The notes beneath the pieces were generated by a model that was not told where the DNA came from, did no database searches, and was given only the letters and a program-made list of their open reading frames with translations. The translations under genes were made by a program, and so were the position numbers. DNA of 64,000 bases from Centroberyx gerrardi (Eukaryota > Chordata > Actinopteri > Beryciformes > Berycidae), in the NCBI RefSeq assembly GCF_048128805.1, contig NC_136017.1, positions 5,060,307 through 5,124,306 of the forward strand, in the 5' to 3' direction. Below are positions 10,324-22,583 of this stretch, in pieces (positions within the stretch are counted from its first letter, which is position 1; every line of letters starts with the position of its first letter).

Positions 10324-10703
10324 GGACATCACATGGCTTCAAAACAAAGCATCAGTAAAGCTGGGAGATATCTCACGGTCCAGAGGTTTCACTTTAGAAG
10401 TTCTGACTGGACCGGACCTGTTAATTTACTCTGGGCGACTCATCAGGATGACGTTCAGTCATTTGTTTTGACAGTGTATCATTGATATGTATTCATATGT
10501 ATTCAATGTATTCATTATTATTGGTCAATGGAAGAAATGCAATATATCATAAAATGTGGAGAAGAGCCAATGATCTTCATTTCAGGAAGGAAAACTGGTT
10601 TGAACACTGATGAGAAAACTATTGTAGCTGTCTTTTCAGAAACTTTTCCATGGTCTTTTCTCATATTTAGTAGAGTATAATCAACATTTGTACATGTGTA
10701 AAA

Positions 10704-10775
10704 GGGGGTATAGCTCAGTGGTAGAGCATTTGACTGCAGATCAAGAGGTCCCAGGTTCAACTCCTGGTGCCCCCT
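10704..10775 (+). tRNA. tRNA-Cys (GCA), copy 9
   Basis: Consensus at all positions and the rightmost full-length member. Preceded by TACATGTGTAAAA, which is related in reverse complement to the sequence beside copy 8 (TTTTACACACATG), so copies 8 and 9 are head-to-head. No TTTT follows within 50 bases. Confidence 0.93.
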
Positions 10776-11440
10776 GGATGTGATGTTCACTCAAATGTGG
10801 GTCTAGTAGAATGAACATTTGTATAACCTTTCAGAAGCAGGATGTCACAGGTGTAGATGTTTGTATACAGGTCAAGGGTCAGAGGTCATGTTCCTTTGAA
10901 CCATTTGTTCTTTAGTTATTGGTTACATTTACTCCCAATATGAAACATGAAAAAAAAAAAAAAATTGGCTTTTATTTTATTTCCTTTCCTATCACTTTGC
11001 TCTTCTGTGGTCACAGGAATATGACCTTTAAAAAAATCATGTGTTAACATTTGTTTTATGCTTTGGGTAAAATGGCAGCTTTGAGTTAATGTAGGCCTAC
11101 ATGTGATTTTGAAAGTAAGAAATTGTTATCAACGGTGAAATCCACTCACAACATTTGACATTTATTTTATGTCTTTCTCTAGAATACAGCATAAACAGTT
11201 ATGCTTAATTTATGAATTATGAGATGCTTTTGGTTTACTCCATGCTGGTACACACGGCTCTTCCAGGGGGCACCACGTGCACAACAAAACAAGTCAGGAA
11301 TATGTCCAAGTAATACTAATTAGTTGCTCTTATTCATACACAGACATTTATTCCAATCCAAATGAATTTGCGAAGAACACAGTCAATTCTACTGTGAAAG
11401 GCCATGAAAAACAGATCAAAACAACGTCCTGTACCTTTAA
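10776..11440. other. Spacer between the tRNA array and rpgr
   Basis: No gene seen. An 11-base tRNA-end remnant (AGGGGGCACCA) sits at 11265-11275, preceded by ATTATGAGATGCTTTTGGTT. That leader is related to the one before the deleted copy at 9718, so the array debris extends to here. Confidence 0.6.
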
Positions 11441-11568
11441 CGGTCACGTGGTGAGCTTCGTAGCCTAGGAGAAGTTTTGTTTACTTCCGGGTTGTTAAGG
11501 ACGAAAACAAGCAGACACACGCCCACGACGACAGCGGCTGGGAGGGAAAGCCGATTAAACACACAGAG
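11440..11568 (+). promoter_or_regulatory. rpgr: rpgr promoter and 5' UTR region
   Basis: The 130 bases before the rpgr ATG hold an E-box (CACGTG, about 11446) and an ETS-type site (ACTTCCGG, 11483-11490), with no TATA box. This suits a housekeeping-type ciliary promoter. I inferred it from position and motifs; the transcription start is not visible. Confidence 0.45.
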
Positions 11569-13852
11569 ATGGCAGGGGAGACAGAGGACGAGATACCAGG
11601 TAATGCAAGTAATCTCATCATCTTTATTCGACCCAGTTATCGTAAATGTTTTCTAAACGGACGAAAGAAACATTAGATAGCTAGTTAATAGTCCAGGTAG
11701 TTCATGTTAGCTTCGCCTTTAGCTCGCTCGCTAGCAGCAGCTGAAGCTTCAAAGGAAAATAACGTGAACAACAAACGTGGAGCTGGAAGACACAGACAAA
11801 ACATAATACCACATAACATAGTAATTAACCAACCAACTAATAACTAAGTTACAGTTGGAGTTGACTAGTTTCTATCACCTAACTTGGTCAGCTCTTAGTA
11901 TGTAACGTTACTGTTATTCTACAAATGGCTTCAAACTGGGCTGAAAGTGGTGGATTTTAGTTGAATTTATCAATGGCACGACTTTTAAATCACTTCTCCA
12001 AATTTACTTTTATTGTTAGGCCTTTCTATAATCTTTGGCTTTCATTAATGTTTTTTCCGTGTTGCATTGACTGTAGTTTACTTATTCAACTTGTTTCACC
12101 CCAATGGCTGGGACTGTGTTTTACTGTTTTATATGATTTTTCTTTGATTTTCATTGATCTATGTCATTTGTTCTCTTATTTTTCTTGGTTGTGAAGTACT
12201 TTGTAACTTTGTTTTGAAAGTGCTCTGTAAGTAAAGATTATTATATTCGCCCCCCTGGCTTGTCAACCCTCATATATCTCCATTATAATATATAGTCAAC
12301 AGCTCATGTGACTTGGCTCAGTACCAGTCGCCTGTTCCTTAAACTTCTTTTCTGTCTTCCAGAATCGGGAGCGGTTTTCACATTTGGAAAGAGCAAATTT
12401 GCTGACAACATCCCCAGTAAATTCTGGCTTAAAAATGACGTGCCCCTCAAAATTGCTTGTGGGGACGAACACACAGCATTAATAACAGGTGAGAGCCTCA
12501 CCACATATGTTCACTACATGATTATTACTAAAGCTTTGCTTTGAGGCAATATTTCAGCGTTTACATTTTGTATCAGTATCGATTTTAAGACATCCAAATG
12601 TATTGAAAGGTGTTGAAATGCTTCAAAACATTTGATTCTTACAATGAGAACTAAGTTTTCTTCTAGTTTATGGACATTTGGACTGAGGAAATGAACTATG
12701 TATAGTGTGAGTCTGATCAGACTAACGGATGGAAAGTGCGAATGTTAGACAGAAATAACTGCCTACATGTCATTAAAAATGTGCTTACTTTTACCAAAGA
12801 GAAGAATTTTAGAACCACTATCGATGTTGAAGTATGGAAGCGATCCCAGCTCTACCAACATGACCTGTCGCTTTAAACCAAATCCTCCCGCTGAGGCACA
12901 ATAGAAACCAACTGTGCCTTTCAAATGCTTGTCTCCACAGAAAATGGAAAACTCTTCATGTTTGGCAGTAACAACTGGGGCCAGCTAGGTTTGGGATCCA
13001 AATCCAGCGTGAACAAGCCCACTTGTGTGAAAGGTTGGTCCTGAAATAGCTTTCTTTCTTTCCCATTCCCCAACTCTTTCTTCCCTGTAAGTGCTGCCAC
13101 CGACTGCTGTTTCCAGCCTCTTGGAAGACGAGTCAAGAGGGAGTCCCTCGCCCGAGCAGATGTCCCTTACAGCAGGGCAGGAAACTAAAATTTTATTCAT
13201 TTTACCAGCCAACAAGAGTTTTAGATCAGAATATGACCTCTAAATCAGTTGGATACCTTCTAATATGGCTGGTAGAGTAGACACAGGTCAAATTTAGCAG
13301 CCTTTTGCAGGTAGCTGGTGGTAATTTCCCAATCTGCTCACAACTGAACCAGCGATTATTAGAGAAAATGAGAGAAAATGTCTTACTCCTGGACAATACT
13401 GTTTCCCTGCGCAAGCTCTTTTTTATCAGTCTAACCACCGTCGCAACCTATAAAGACATAAAGATATTGTTGCTGATGTGGAAAAAACATTTTGTTCTTT
13501 TCCTTACTAGAATTGACAGGTGACATGGCAATTTATGTGAGTGAGTTTCATGATACTTGAGCAATTGGTACACATTATAATCCCATTACATAAAGATACA
13601 CAGGTGTCAGTGAGAAAATACACTTAAATCACACTTTTTGCATATGCATGTTATGTTTTTTCCCCCCACCAAAAACAATGTATATTTTGCTGCAGGGGAA
13701 ACTAGAACGGTTTTAGTGGGAATGGGATTGTCCTGAATGTGTCAGGTCTTTGTAATCAGTAATCAATGCTGTCTAACCCCGTTTTGGACCTTTTTACAAT
13801 ATTTCTGTTGCTCTGCCTCGTTGAGGAAACCCTTCAGGGTCTTACAAGTGGA

Positions 13853-13887
<35 letters not shown>

Positions 13888-13954
13888 AAGAGGAAAGCCC
13901 CAGATTTGTTACTACTGTAATCCCAATCTGGAGGGTCCATAATCTGGTTTAATC

Positions 13955-14024
<70 letters not shown>

Positions 14025-17000
14025 CGCTGCTGGTTGCTTATCAGGTTTTTCCTCTCCACCCCGCTGTGATTATGATGCAGTCTCAGCACCATTTGGCTTT
14101 CCATCTAAATACTGAACAGGTGTGCGGTTCTGTGTGATGTAATGAAAAACATACTGCAACATGCTCATATAAATGGCATGGTCCACTTATGCGGTGGAAA
14201 TAACATATCAGTGACTTTTTTTCTGTAAAATAAAGTAATTACAGTGCAGTTTTCTTTCGAACAGAGTGAAGTGCATATCGTAGTGTTTCTTTTGTAGCAG
14301 TTACAGTGGAGATCAGTTTAGTTCTGGGTTTGCTAGCATTCCCAGTCTTAATATTAGTTTGATTACTTGTTAAGTGGCTTGTATTTGGAAGTATTGACGG
14401 TGAAATACTGTATTTGTTACAGTAAAATACACAAAATGCATCAAGCTACATGAGGAAACTTTTGTTCACATACAGATGTGGCAGGCTATATGGTAATTTG
14501 TTGTGTAGTAAGGTATTTAATGTATTACCAATGTATTATCAAAAATGTATTACAAATAACTTCAAAAAAACAACAACAGCAAGTCAAACATGTTTTAGAC
14601 CTTAGACCTAACCTTTTTTTGGCCTGAAATTGATGAGAAAAGCATGAATATTCATAACCAGAATTGTTCAGGCAGGGAATCAGTTGTTAACTTTGTACTG
14701 ATGTATTTAGATTTACATTTTAAAATCTCCATCTTATAATTTCAGCTCTTAAGTCTGAGAAAGTGCAGCTTGTGGCCTGTGGAAGAAATCACACTATAAT
14801 CTGTACAGGTAACTCTTTGATTTGGATGCATTTTGTTTGTGCCAATATAACATCTATTTTAACCTGGTATGGACAAGGGAGGCTTCCGTCTCAATCAGTT
14901 TTGTGTGTGTGTGTGTGTGTGTGTGTAGCTCAGGGAAACGTGTACACCACAGGCGGGAACAGCGAGGGTCAGCTGGGCCTCGGCGACTGCGAGGAGAGGA
15001 CGGCCTTCCAACTGGTCAAATTCTTCAGTTCACGTAAACCAATCAAAATGCTCGCTGCCGGTTCGAACACGTCTGCTGCTCTCACCGGTGAGGTTCAGTG
15101 TTGAGGTTTAATCTCAGGAGGTGCATTGTGATATAAAAGTACAAAAGTCATTGATTTTTTCTTTGAGTCCTTAGTTGACAAAATACTAACACTTGGAGAG
15201 TGGATCCTTAGAAATATTGAAAGATAAACTCAGTGATTTGCTTCATTTACTGACTGATCCTGCCCCTGCCTCATGTTAGAGAGCGGTCAGCTGTTCATGT
15301 GGGGCGACAACACCGAGGGTCAGACCGGCCGGGGTAAAGAGAGCCACGCCACGACCCCCCAGCAGGTCACCATGGGCCGGCCCGTGGCCTGGGTCTCCTG
15401 TGGCTACTACCACTCTGCCTTTGTTACAGGTGAGAACAGGAAAACAAATTCAGCTACGACAATATACAGACCTTTAACTAATTATTAAAAAGCAACACAT
15501 TTCGGCTTCAATAACCTCTGTCAGGGTTACAGAATTGCTTGTATATTCAACAATAAGTATATTCAGTGACATCCCACATGGCCACCTCAGGGCCCATAGA
15601 CCAATTGGATGCCAGTATTTCATCATAGGGTTCCTTAAGGACATAAAATCCCAGTCAGGAACCGTAAAACATCTAAATGAAATTAAATTCCTCATTCATT
15701 CCATTTGGGTAAATAAAAGAAAAAACTCCTCTTTATTTCATAAATTGTCTTGATTGTCTTTTTCTTTTGGTCCTTTGTACAGGTGAGTACAGGGTACAGG
15801 ATGTATTTCCATTGTCAGTTTTTTATTATCTTTTTCCTTGATTGTGGTTTAAATAAATATTAGAACGTTAAACTCAAAAGTTGAAATTTAAAAATTTAAA
15901 TTTGGGAACCGGGAAGGAAACATTTTTTTGTAGCCTATAGGCCACAGTGGCAAGTAATTTTGAAAAGTCACCAGCCACTTTCACTATTTTGCAAGACACA
16001 CTGCTTTCACTTTCATATAGAGAATTTAGATTTCAAGAATAGAAATCCAAGTGATTGTTGGTTACTTGTCAATGTGACTACAGTAGACACACTTGCCACA
16101 GTTTGCCACTGTTGGCTGGTGGCAATGTCCCACCCTGTTGTGGAAATAGTTTTTTCGGTACATTTCCTTTTTTCCAGCTTCCTTGCTCTACTCATTCTGT
16201 GAAACTGTCACTGTATGTTCTCAGTTGACGGGGCTTTGTACACGTTCGGGGAGCGTGACAGCGGGAAACTGGGTCTGGGCACCGACCAGCTGGCCAGCCA
16301 CCGAGCGCCGCAGCTGGTGAAGAGCATCACGGAGAAGGTGACACAGGTGGCCTGCGGCGGCGGGCACACTGTGGCCCTCACAGGTACAGCCACACACACA
16401 ACAGTGGCAGTTACAATTCTTGCCTAGTGCAGCTTTTATCATGCTTGTTCATCTTGATAATTTGAGGTGTTCAAATGATTATACTGCACTTTTTGCATCT
16501 CGATATCGTGACTTGTAATTACTATACGATTAATCACAATGGACTGTGCCCTAACTCAAGTTCATAATAAATTAGATAGGCTTTTGTTTAAACCCCAAAT
16601 GCTTTATTTATTCCATCTTACCCTTTCAGAGGATGACATCTACACGTTCGGCCTGGGACAGTTCGGCCAGCTGGGACACGGGACGTTCATCTTCGAGGCC
16701 CGGCTGCCCCGCCTCGTCGACCACTTCAAGAAGGGACGGGTCTGCCATGTGGCCTGTGGAGAGAACCACACGGCTGTGATCACAGGTACACACACACACA
16801 CACACACACCCCAGGAAATGTATTGGTTCAGTAAAAGTTGAGTACCTCCCCCCATGCCACCTGTCAGACTGATTGACATGTTGTTGCCATGGTTTTTTAG
16901 ATAGCGGTGTGCTCTACACGTTTGGAGACGGGAGGCACGGGAAACTCGGCCTGGGAGAGGAAAACTTCACCAATCAATTTAAACCAACTCTTTGTCCGCG

Positions 17001-20000
17001 CTTTCTCAAGTATAACGTTCAAGCGGTAGGTGTTGCACATGTGCATGTTTTGGGGTTTATCGAGATAGAGATTTACTCATCATTTTGATATTAAACTTCG
17101 CATGGTTACTAATGCTAATACATACTTCTGTGTGCAAATTTACAATCACAGGCCCCGTGCGGCGGCTGTCACATGGTGGTGTTGGCACGGCCGAGGGATC
17201 AGAGCTGCGGCGATGCGATCCTGGAGGAAGACGACGTGACAGAAGATTACCTAGAGAAGTCCCTCGGGCAGCTGCTAGGGGACACCGCTGACTCCTCTAC
17301 CCTGCAACGGAGCCTCTCCGCCAGGGATCGCAGGAGAGAGAGGGTGGGTACCTGACCCGGACGACCCAGGGTCTTGTAGAGGCGGGGTTCCTACGCAGGT
17401 CTAGAGAGCCTGGAAAAGTACGACAAAGGAAGTCAATCATTTCTAGATCTTGAAAGGTTTCTGAAAAATGTTGTTGTTCATTGCTGATATATTACTATCC
17501 ATTTACTATAGTTGTAAATACACTTTCCTATATTAGCAGTTATGCAGGCATTTCTCGGAAGCAGAGCTGCTCTGGAGGCAGAAATAATCTCATTGGTTGA
17601 GTTAAACTTCAGTGGGCGGAGCCAAAAAATTTTTTTTTTTGGAGTACAAGTTAGCTAACTTGAACTTGAAACTTGAATGGCTGAAAAGGAACTCTGGTCA
17701 AAATATAAATAGTAAATATAAATGGCAATGACTTATTTTTTCATCTCATTTTCATCTCTCATCATTTTTTTCAATCTCTGAAATGGGTTTTTTGGAGCAT
17801 TTAGTTCGTATTTTTATGGGTTTGTGTACACTCGTGCATTAGCATATGAGTCCTCGCTAATTCAACCCCCCCCCCAACCCCCCCATCCTTTCCTGTAGGA
17901 GCGATCTCCGGACCAGTTCGGCGCCATGTTCCGCACCCTGCCAGCCAGGACGCCCGGCTACCTCAACCCCCCGCTGCCCGTCACCAGCCAGACCATCCCG
18001 CCCAGACTGCCTCCACCAGAGCTGGGCCACAGAAAGGTGCACAACGGCACTCACCAACACAGGAGCGCAGGGTCAATCCACAAGGGTACCTACCTCACCT
18101 CCTCCGCCTCCACCTCTTCCTCCTCCTCTTCCTCCTCATGTTTTCCTCCAGATTGAGGAAAAGTGGGATTTTGAAATGCTTGGCAAAGTCAAGCATTTGC
18201 AGTTTAAACACTTCTAGTTGGATTTCCGTAGGAATTTGTAGCAAAAGTTCAGAAAAATGTAAGAATATATTTTCACATTCATTACTTTTTTTTTGCTAAT
18301 TTTCCTGTTTCAGTAGAGCTGTTATTCAGAGGTCTTAAGTTTTTTTCTTTTTTTTTTTGCTTGGGTCTGCCTTCCTTCTCTCTACCCCCCACCCCCCACC
18401 CCACCCCACCCCCAGTTCCTACTTCCATCTCAAAGGGTGTCTACTATGGGTTCAGACATTCAGTATTTTCTTCAGAAACTCACACCATTATCTAATCTTA
18501 CACTATTATTTTAGTATTCACACCACTAGTAACCACATCACCATGCTACTGTCCTATAGCCGATGTGAGCTAGCTGACTGTTAGCAGTAGCACTAACTGT
18601 GTTGCAGAGATAGACAGGATACATAGCAGGGCTAGTACCCGATTAGTCGTTGAAGCACAATGTTGCCCAAAAGTTCAGCTGGACTGGCCGATATGTCTCT
18701 GGCTGTAGAAAGTGGAGTCCTAGTGTGCAGCAACTAGGTTTGGGAAAGTAACACAAACTATCAGTAAAATGCCACGTGAATTTGGGCAATGGCTGCTAAA
18801 TTTGTGCCATAAAATTAACAACCGTTGTCCGGGGGCTTCTATTTTTAATCAATCACAGGGGCTTTCACTTTTCTCCATCACCTTCACTGATGGATAAAAA
18901 GGCCAATTTCTCACGCTGGGAGTAAAATGCTTGTTGTTCTGAAAAAGAGCATCAATTATGTATGATGTATAATCCAAATGAATCTGGAAAAAAATCAGCG
19001 TACGACTTAAACTGACTGGACTAAAATGTCCTGTTTTGTAACCCGGCAGAGCAAGCACGGGGCGAGACAGACAGCACTGTGGAGAGCCTGACTGACACCG
19101 ACAGCGTTAAAGGCCTGGGAGAAACCACAGATTTCCTCAACATGGTAAGAGACAAATTAATCTGCCGTCTGCTCTGACATGTGCAAGTGAGGGAAGAAAT
19201 TGAAGAGTTTCGTTCTGACACTCCTTACAAAAATGTGGGAGGGCGGCAAGAGAAAAAGATTAATTCTCCTTTGGGAATCTATAGAGTTTAAAGAATGGGA
19301 GGTAATCTAATAACTCATATAATGTACAAATGTTGAGTGATGAAATGAATTGTTCTACTTCTGAGATTAAAGTAATTTCCACCCATTATTATAGAAATTA
19401 TGAGTTAGGGTGGATTTTGGTATATTATGACTTTCCCTGTCTTCAGTCCTAATTATTTTTGATGAATGTCAGAAATCATTTTGGAATTTGACATTGTTCA
19501 TCTTAATTTTTTTCCTGACAGACACATATGATGAAGATGGACCCCAGTGATAAGACACTCATGCTGTCCCCAGTTCAGAAGGTAACTCAGCCACGTCACT
19601 GCTGTTTTTTTCAGTTATACACTTATTTGTACCCATTTCTTGGGCTAATGGATAGATTTATCACATTAACAGCAGCCATGATGCTTCACACCTAGCCATC
19701 TATCCACCTGTCGCTCTGTCTTTCTCCATTATTCAGTCATGCATTACTTTTTTTGTTTCTCGTCTCTCTTTTACCACTTACTTTGGTCCAGTTGTCTGCA
19801 TGTCTCTTTTCCACTCTAATGCATGCCTCTTTTTCATCCTCTTCCTGCTTTCTTGTGCCTGGGATAGAGGAAGGGTAAGCATGGTAAGGCAATTAAAGGG
19901 GAGAACGAGAAAGAGAACCAAAGAAGGGAGAGAAAGCTCCCAAAGCCGGGGCGTTTCTCCCCGACCTCCCCTTCTCATAAGAGGGGGGATCTCACCCCCC

Positions 20001-22549
20001 GCCGGGCGTTGCCCACTGAGCTCTTGAAGAGCCACAGTGCCCGTTCTCTTACGACACAAAGCCCGCGCCACAAGACACAGGCCGGCACTTCCCAAAACAA
20101 AGCAGTCGGCAAGGAGAACGTCATCATGGCAATGGAGGAGTTAGAGCCTGCTGCTGCGAAGGGTAGAGCTACAAAAAGCAAGCCTCCAAGCTTAGGGGAC
20201 ATTAGCAAAGAAAAGTCCAAACCGCGGCCCAGGCCAATCCAAGGGAACAGCCAGTTGATAGAGGTTGGCAGGGAGGGACGAGGAAAACTGATAACAGACT
20301 CTAAACTGGGGGAGACAAAGAGCCCCACCCAAACTAAACGCTCAGAAGCCAAAAAGACACTTTTGGGTGCCGGTTCTAAATCTCCGGAGGTGAAAGTTAA
20401 GCAAGTGCAGTCTGAGCCCAAGCCTGTTAGGGTGAAAAGCAAACCTATAGTTGTGGAAAGTAAACTCGCAGGAGTTGGCTCACGAGATAAACATGGTGGC
20501 AGAGACTCACCAGGCTTTGATCTAAGTGATGCTCTGGATGAAAGTATAGGGAGTCTTCGATCGCTTTCCGAGGGCAGCGTGAGGTCTAAAAAAAAGTCCC
20601 AGTCCAAAGAGAATATAGTGTTATCTAAAGACCCCAAAAAATCAAAGAACGAGAAAAACAAAAAAGAGGCTCAGTCCAAAAAAGAGGCTCAGCCCAAAAA
20701 AGAGGCTCAGTCTAAAAAAGAGGCTCAGTCCAAAAAAGAGGCTCAGCCCAAAAAAGAGGCCCAGTCTAAAAAAGAGGCTCAGTCCAAAAAAGAGACTCAG
20801 TCCAAAAAAGAGGCTCAGTCCAAAAAAGAGGCCCAGCTCAAAGAAGAGGCTCAGTCCAAAAAAGAGGCTCAGTCCAAAAAAGAGGCTCAGTCCAAAAAAG
20901 AGGCCCAGCTCAAAGAAGAGGCTCAGTCCAAAAAAGAGGCTCAGTCCAAAAAAGAGACTCAGTCCAAAAAAGAGGCTCAGTCCAAAAAAGAGGCCCAGCT
21001 CAAAGAAGAGGCTCAGTCCAAAAAAGAGGCTCAGTCCAAAAAAGAGGCTCAGTCCAAAAAAGAGGCCCAGCTCAAAAAAGAGGCTCAGTCCAAAAAAGAG
21101 GCTCAGTCCAAAAAAGAGGCTCAGTCCAAAAAAGAGGCTCAGTTAAAAAAAAAGGCTCAGTCCAAATCTTCGACACAAACGCCGCCAGAAACGCCGAAGC
21201 GCAGCCTGCTCGCCGGCGCTGCCGGCGCCGCCTCTCTTGCAGCAGGCTCGGCGTTGATCAGAGAGGTGGCGTCCAGAAGCCAGTTCAGCTCGCCGTCGCC
21301 CACGCTGTCCGACAGTTCCAGCCCCGAGCGCCGCCGCCGCGGCATCTCGAAAGACGGCGCGGCCAAACCCCGGTCCCTGTGGAGCGAAGAGTCCGACTCC
21401 GAATCCCACGCCGCCAAACCGGGCAAGAGAACCGCCGTTAGCATCAATATCATTCCAGCGCCGGAGAGCTCCGAGCAGAGGGATAGTAGCTCCTACGGGG
21501 GTTCGGCGAGCCTGGATGAGAAGGAAAAAGGTCTGGATGAAAGTGGGGAGGAAAGCAAGGACGAGACCGAGAGTAGCAACGACAACTCAGCCAAACAGGA
21601 GGAGGAAGAGGAGGAGGATGAAAGCGAGAGAGGGAAGACAACGAGTGCAGAAAGCAGGGATGAAAGCGAGGGAGAGGAGGAGGAGGAGGAGGAGGAATCG
21701 AGCCACAGCATCGAGAAGGTTACAGAAGATGACGAAGACAGCGACACTCTTCAGCCGGAAGAGGAGGAAGACGATGACGAGCAGGTTACCGAAGGAGAGG
21801 AGGAGAGAAGCGGGGTAGAAATGGATGAGGAGGAGGAGAGCGAGTCGGAGGCTACGGGAAAAGATGAGAGCGGAGAAGAGGAGGAGGAGGAGGAGGAAGA
21901 GGAGTCGAGCGGGACGGTGGGAAGCGAGGGAGAGAGCGAGGAGGAGACGGATAAGAGCGAAAGCAAAGCAAGTGACATAGAGGAGGAGGAGGAAGAGGAG
22001 GAAGAAAGCGAGGAAGCGTCAAGTAGCGAGACAGAAAGCAAAGGAGGGGAGTCTGAAGATGAGGAGGAGGAAGATGAGGAAGAGGAGGCGGAATTAGAAG
22101 GGGAGGAAGAGGAAGATGAAAGTGAATCTTTAGAGTCTTCGGAGGCGAGAGATGAGAGTGACGTGGAGAGTGAAGAGGAGGAGGAGGAAGAGGAGGAGGA
22201 AGAAAAGAAGAGTAGTGCTGAGGAGGAGGAGGAAGATGAGGGGGAGGCAGAGGAAGAGAATAGTGAGGAAGCAGAGAGTGAAAACGAGGAGGAAAGTGAA
22301 GAAGAGGAAGAAGAAGAGGAGGAGGTTGAAGAGGAGGAGGAGGAGGAGGAAGAAGTAGAGGAAGGGGAGAAGAGTGAAGAGGAAGAGCAGGAGGCGGAAG
22401 GGAACGAAGACGAAGAAGCAGAGGAAGAGGAGGAGGAGGCAGAGCAAGAAGGTGAAAAAGAGGAGGATGGAGATGAAGAGGCTGAGGAGGAAGAGGTTGA
22501 CAATGAAGAAGAAGAAGAGGAGAGTGGAGAAGAAGAAGAGGAAGAAGAA

Positions 22550-22583
<34 letters not shown>

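Noticed and set aside
5531-10775. CRISPR-like array, because identical 72-base units recur at intervals
   Set aside because: Units fold as tRNA-Cys, occur on both strands and lie at irregular distances in a vertebrate genome.
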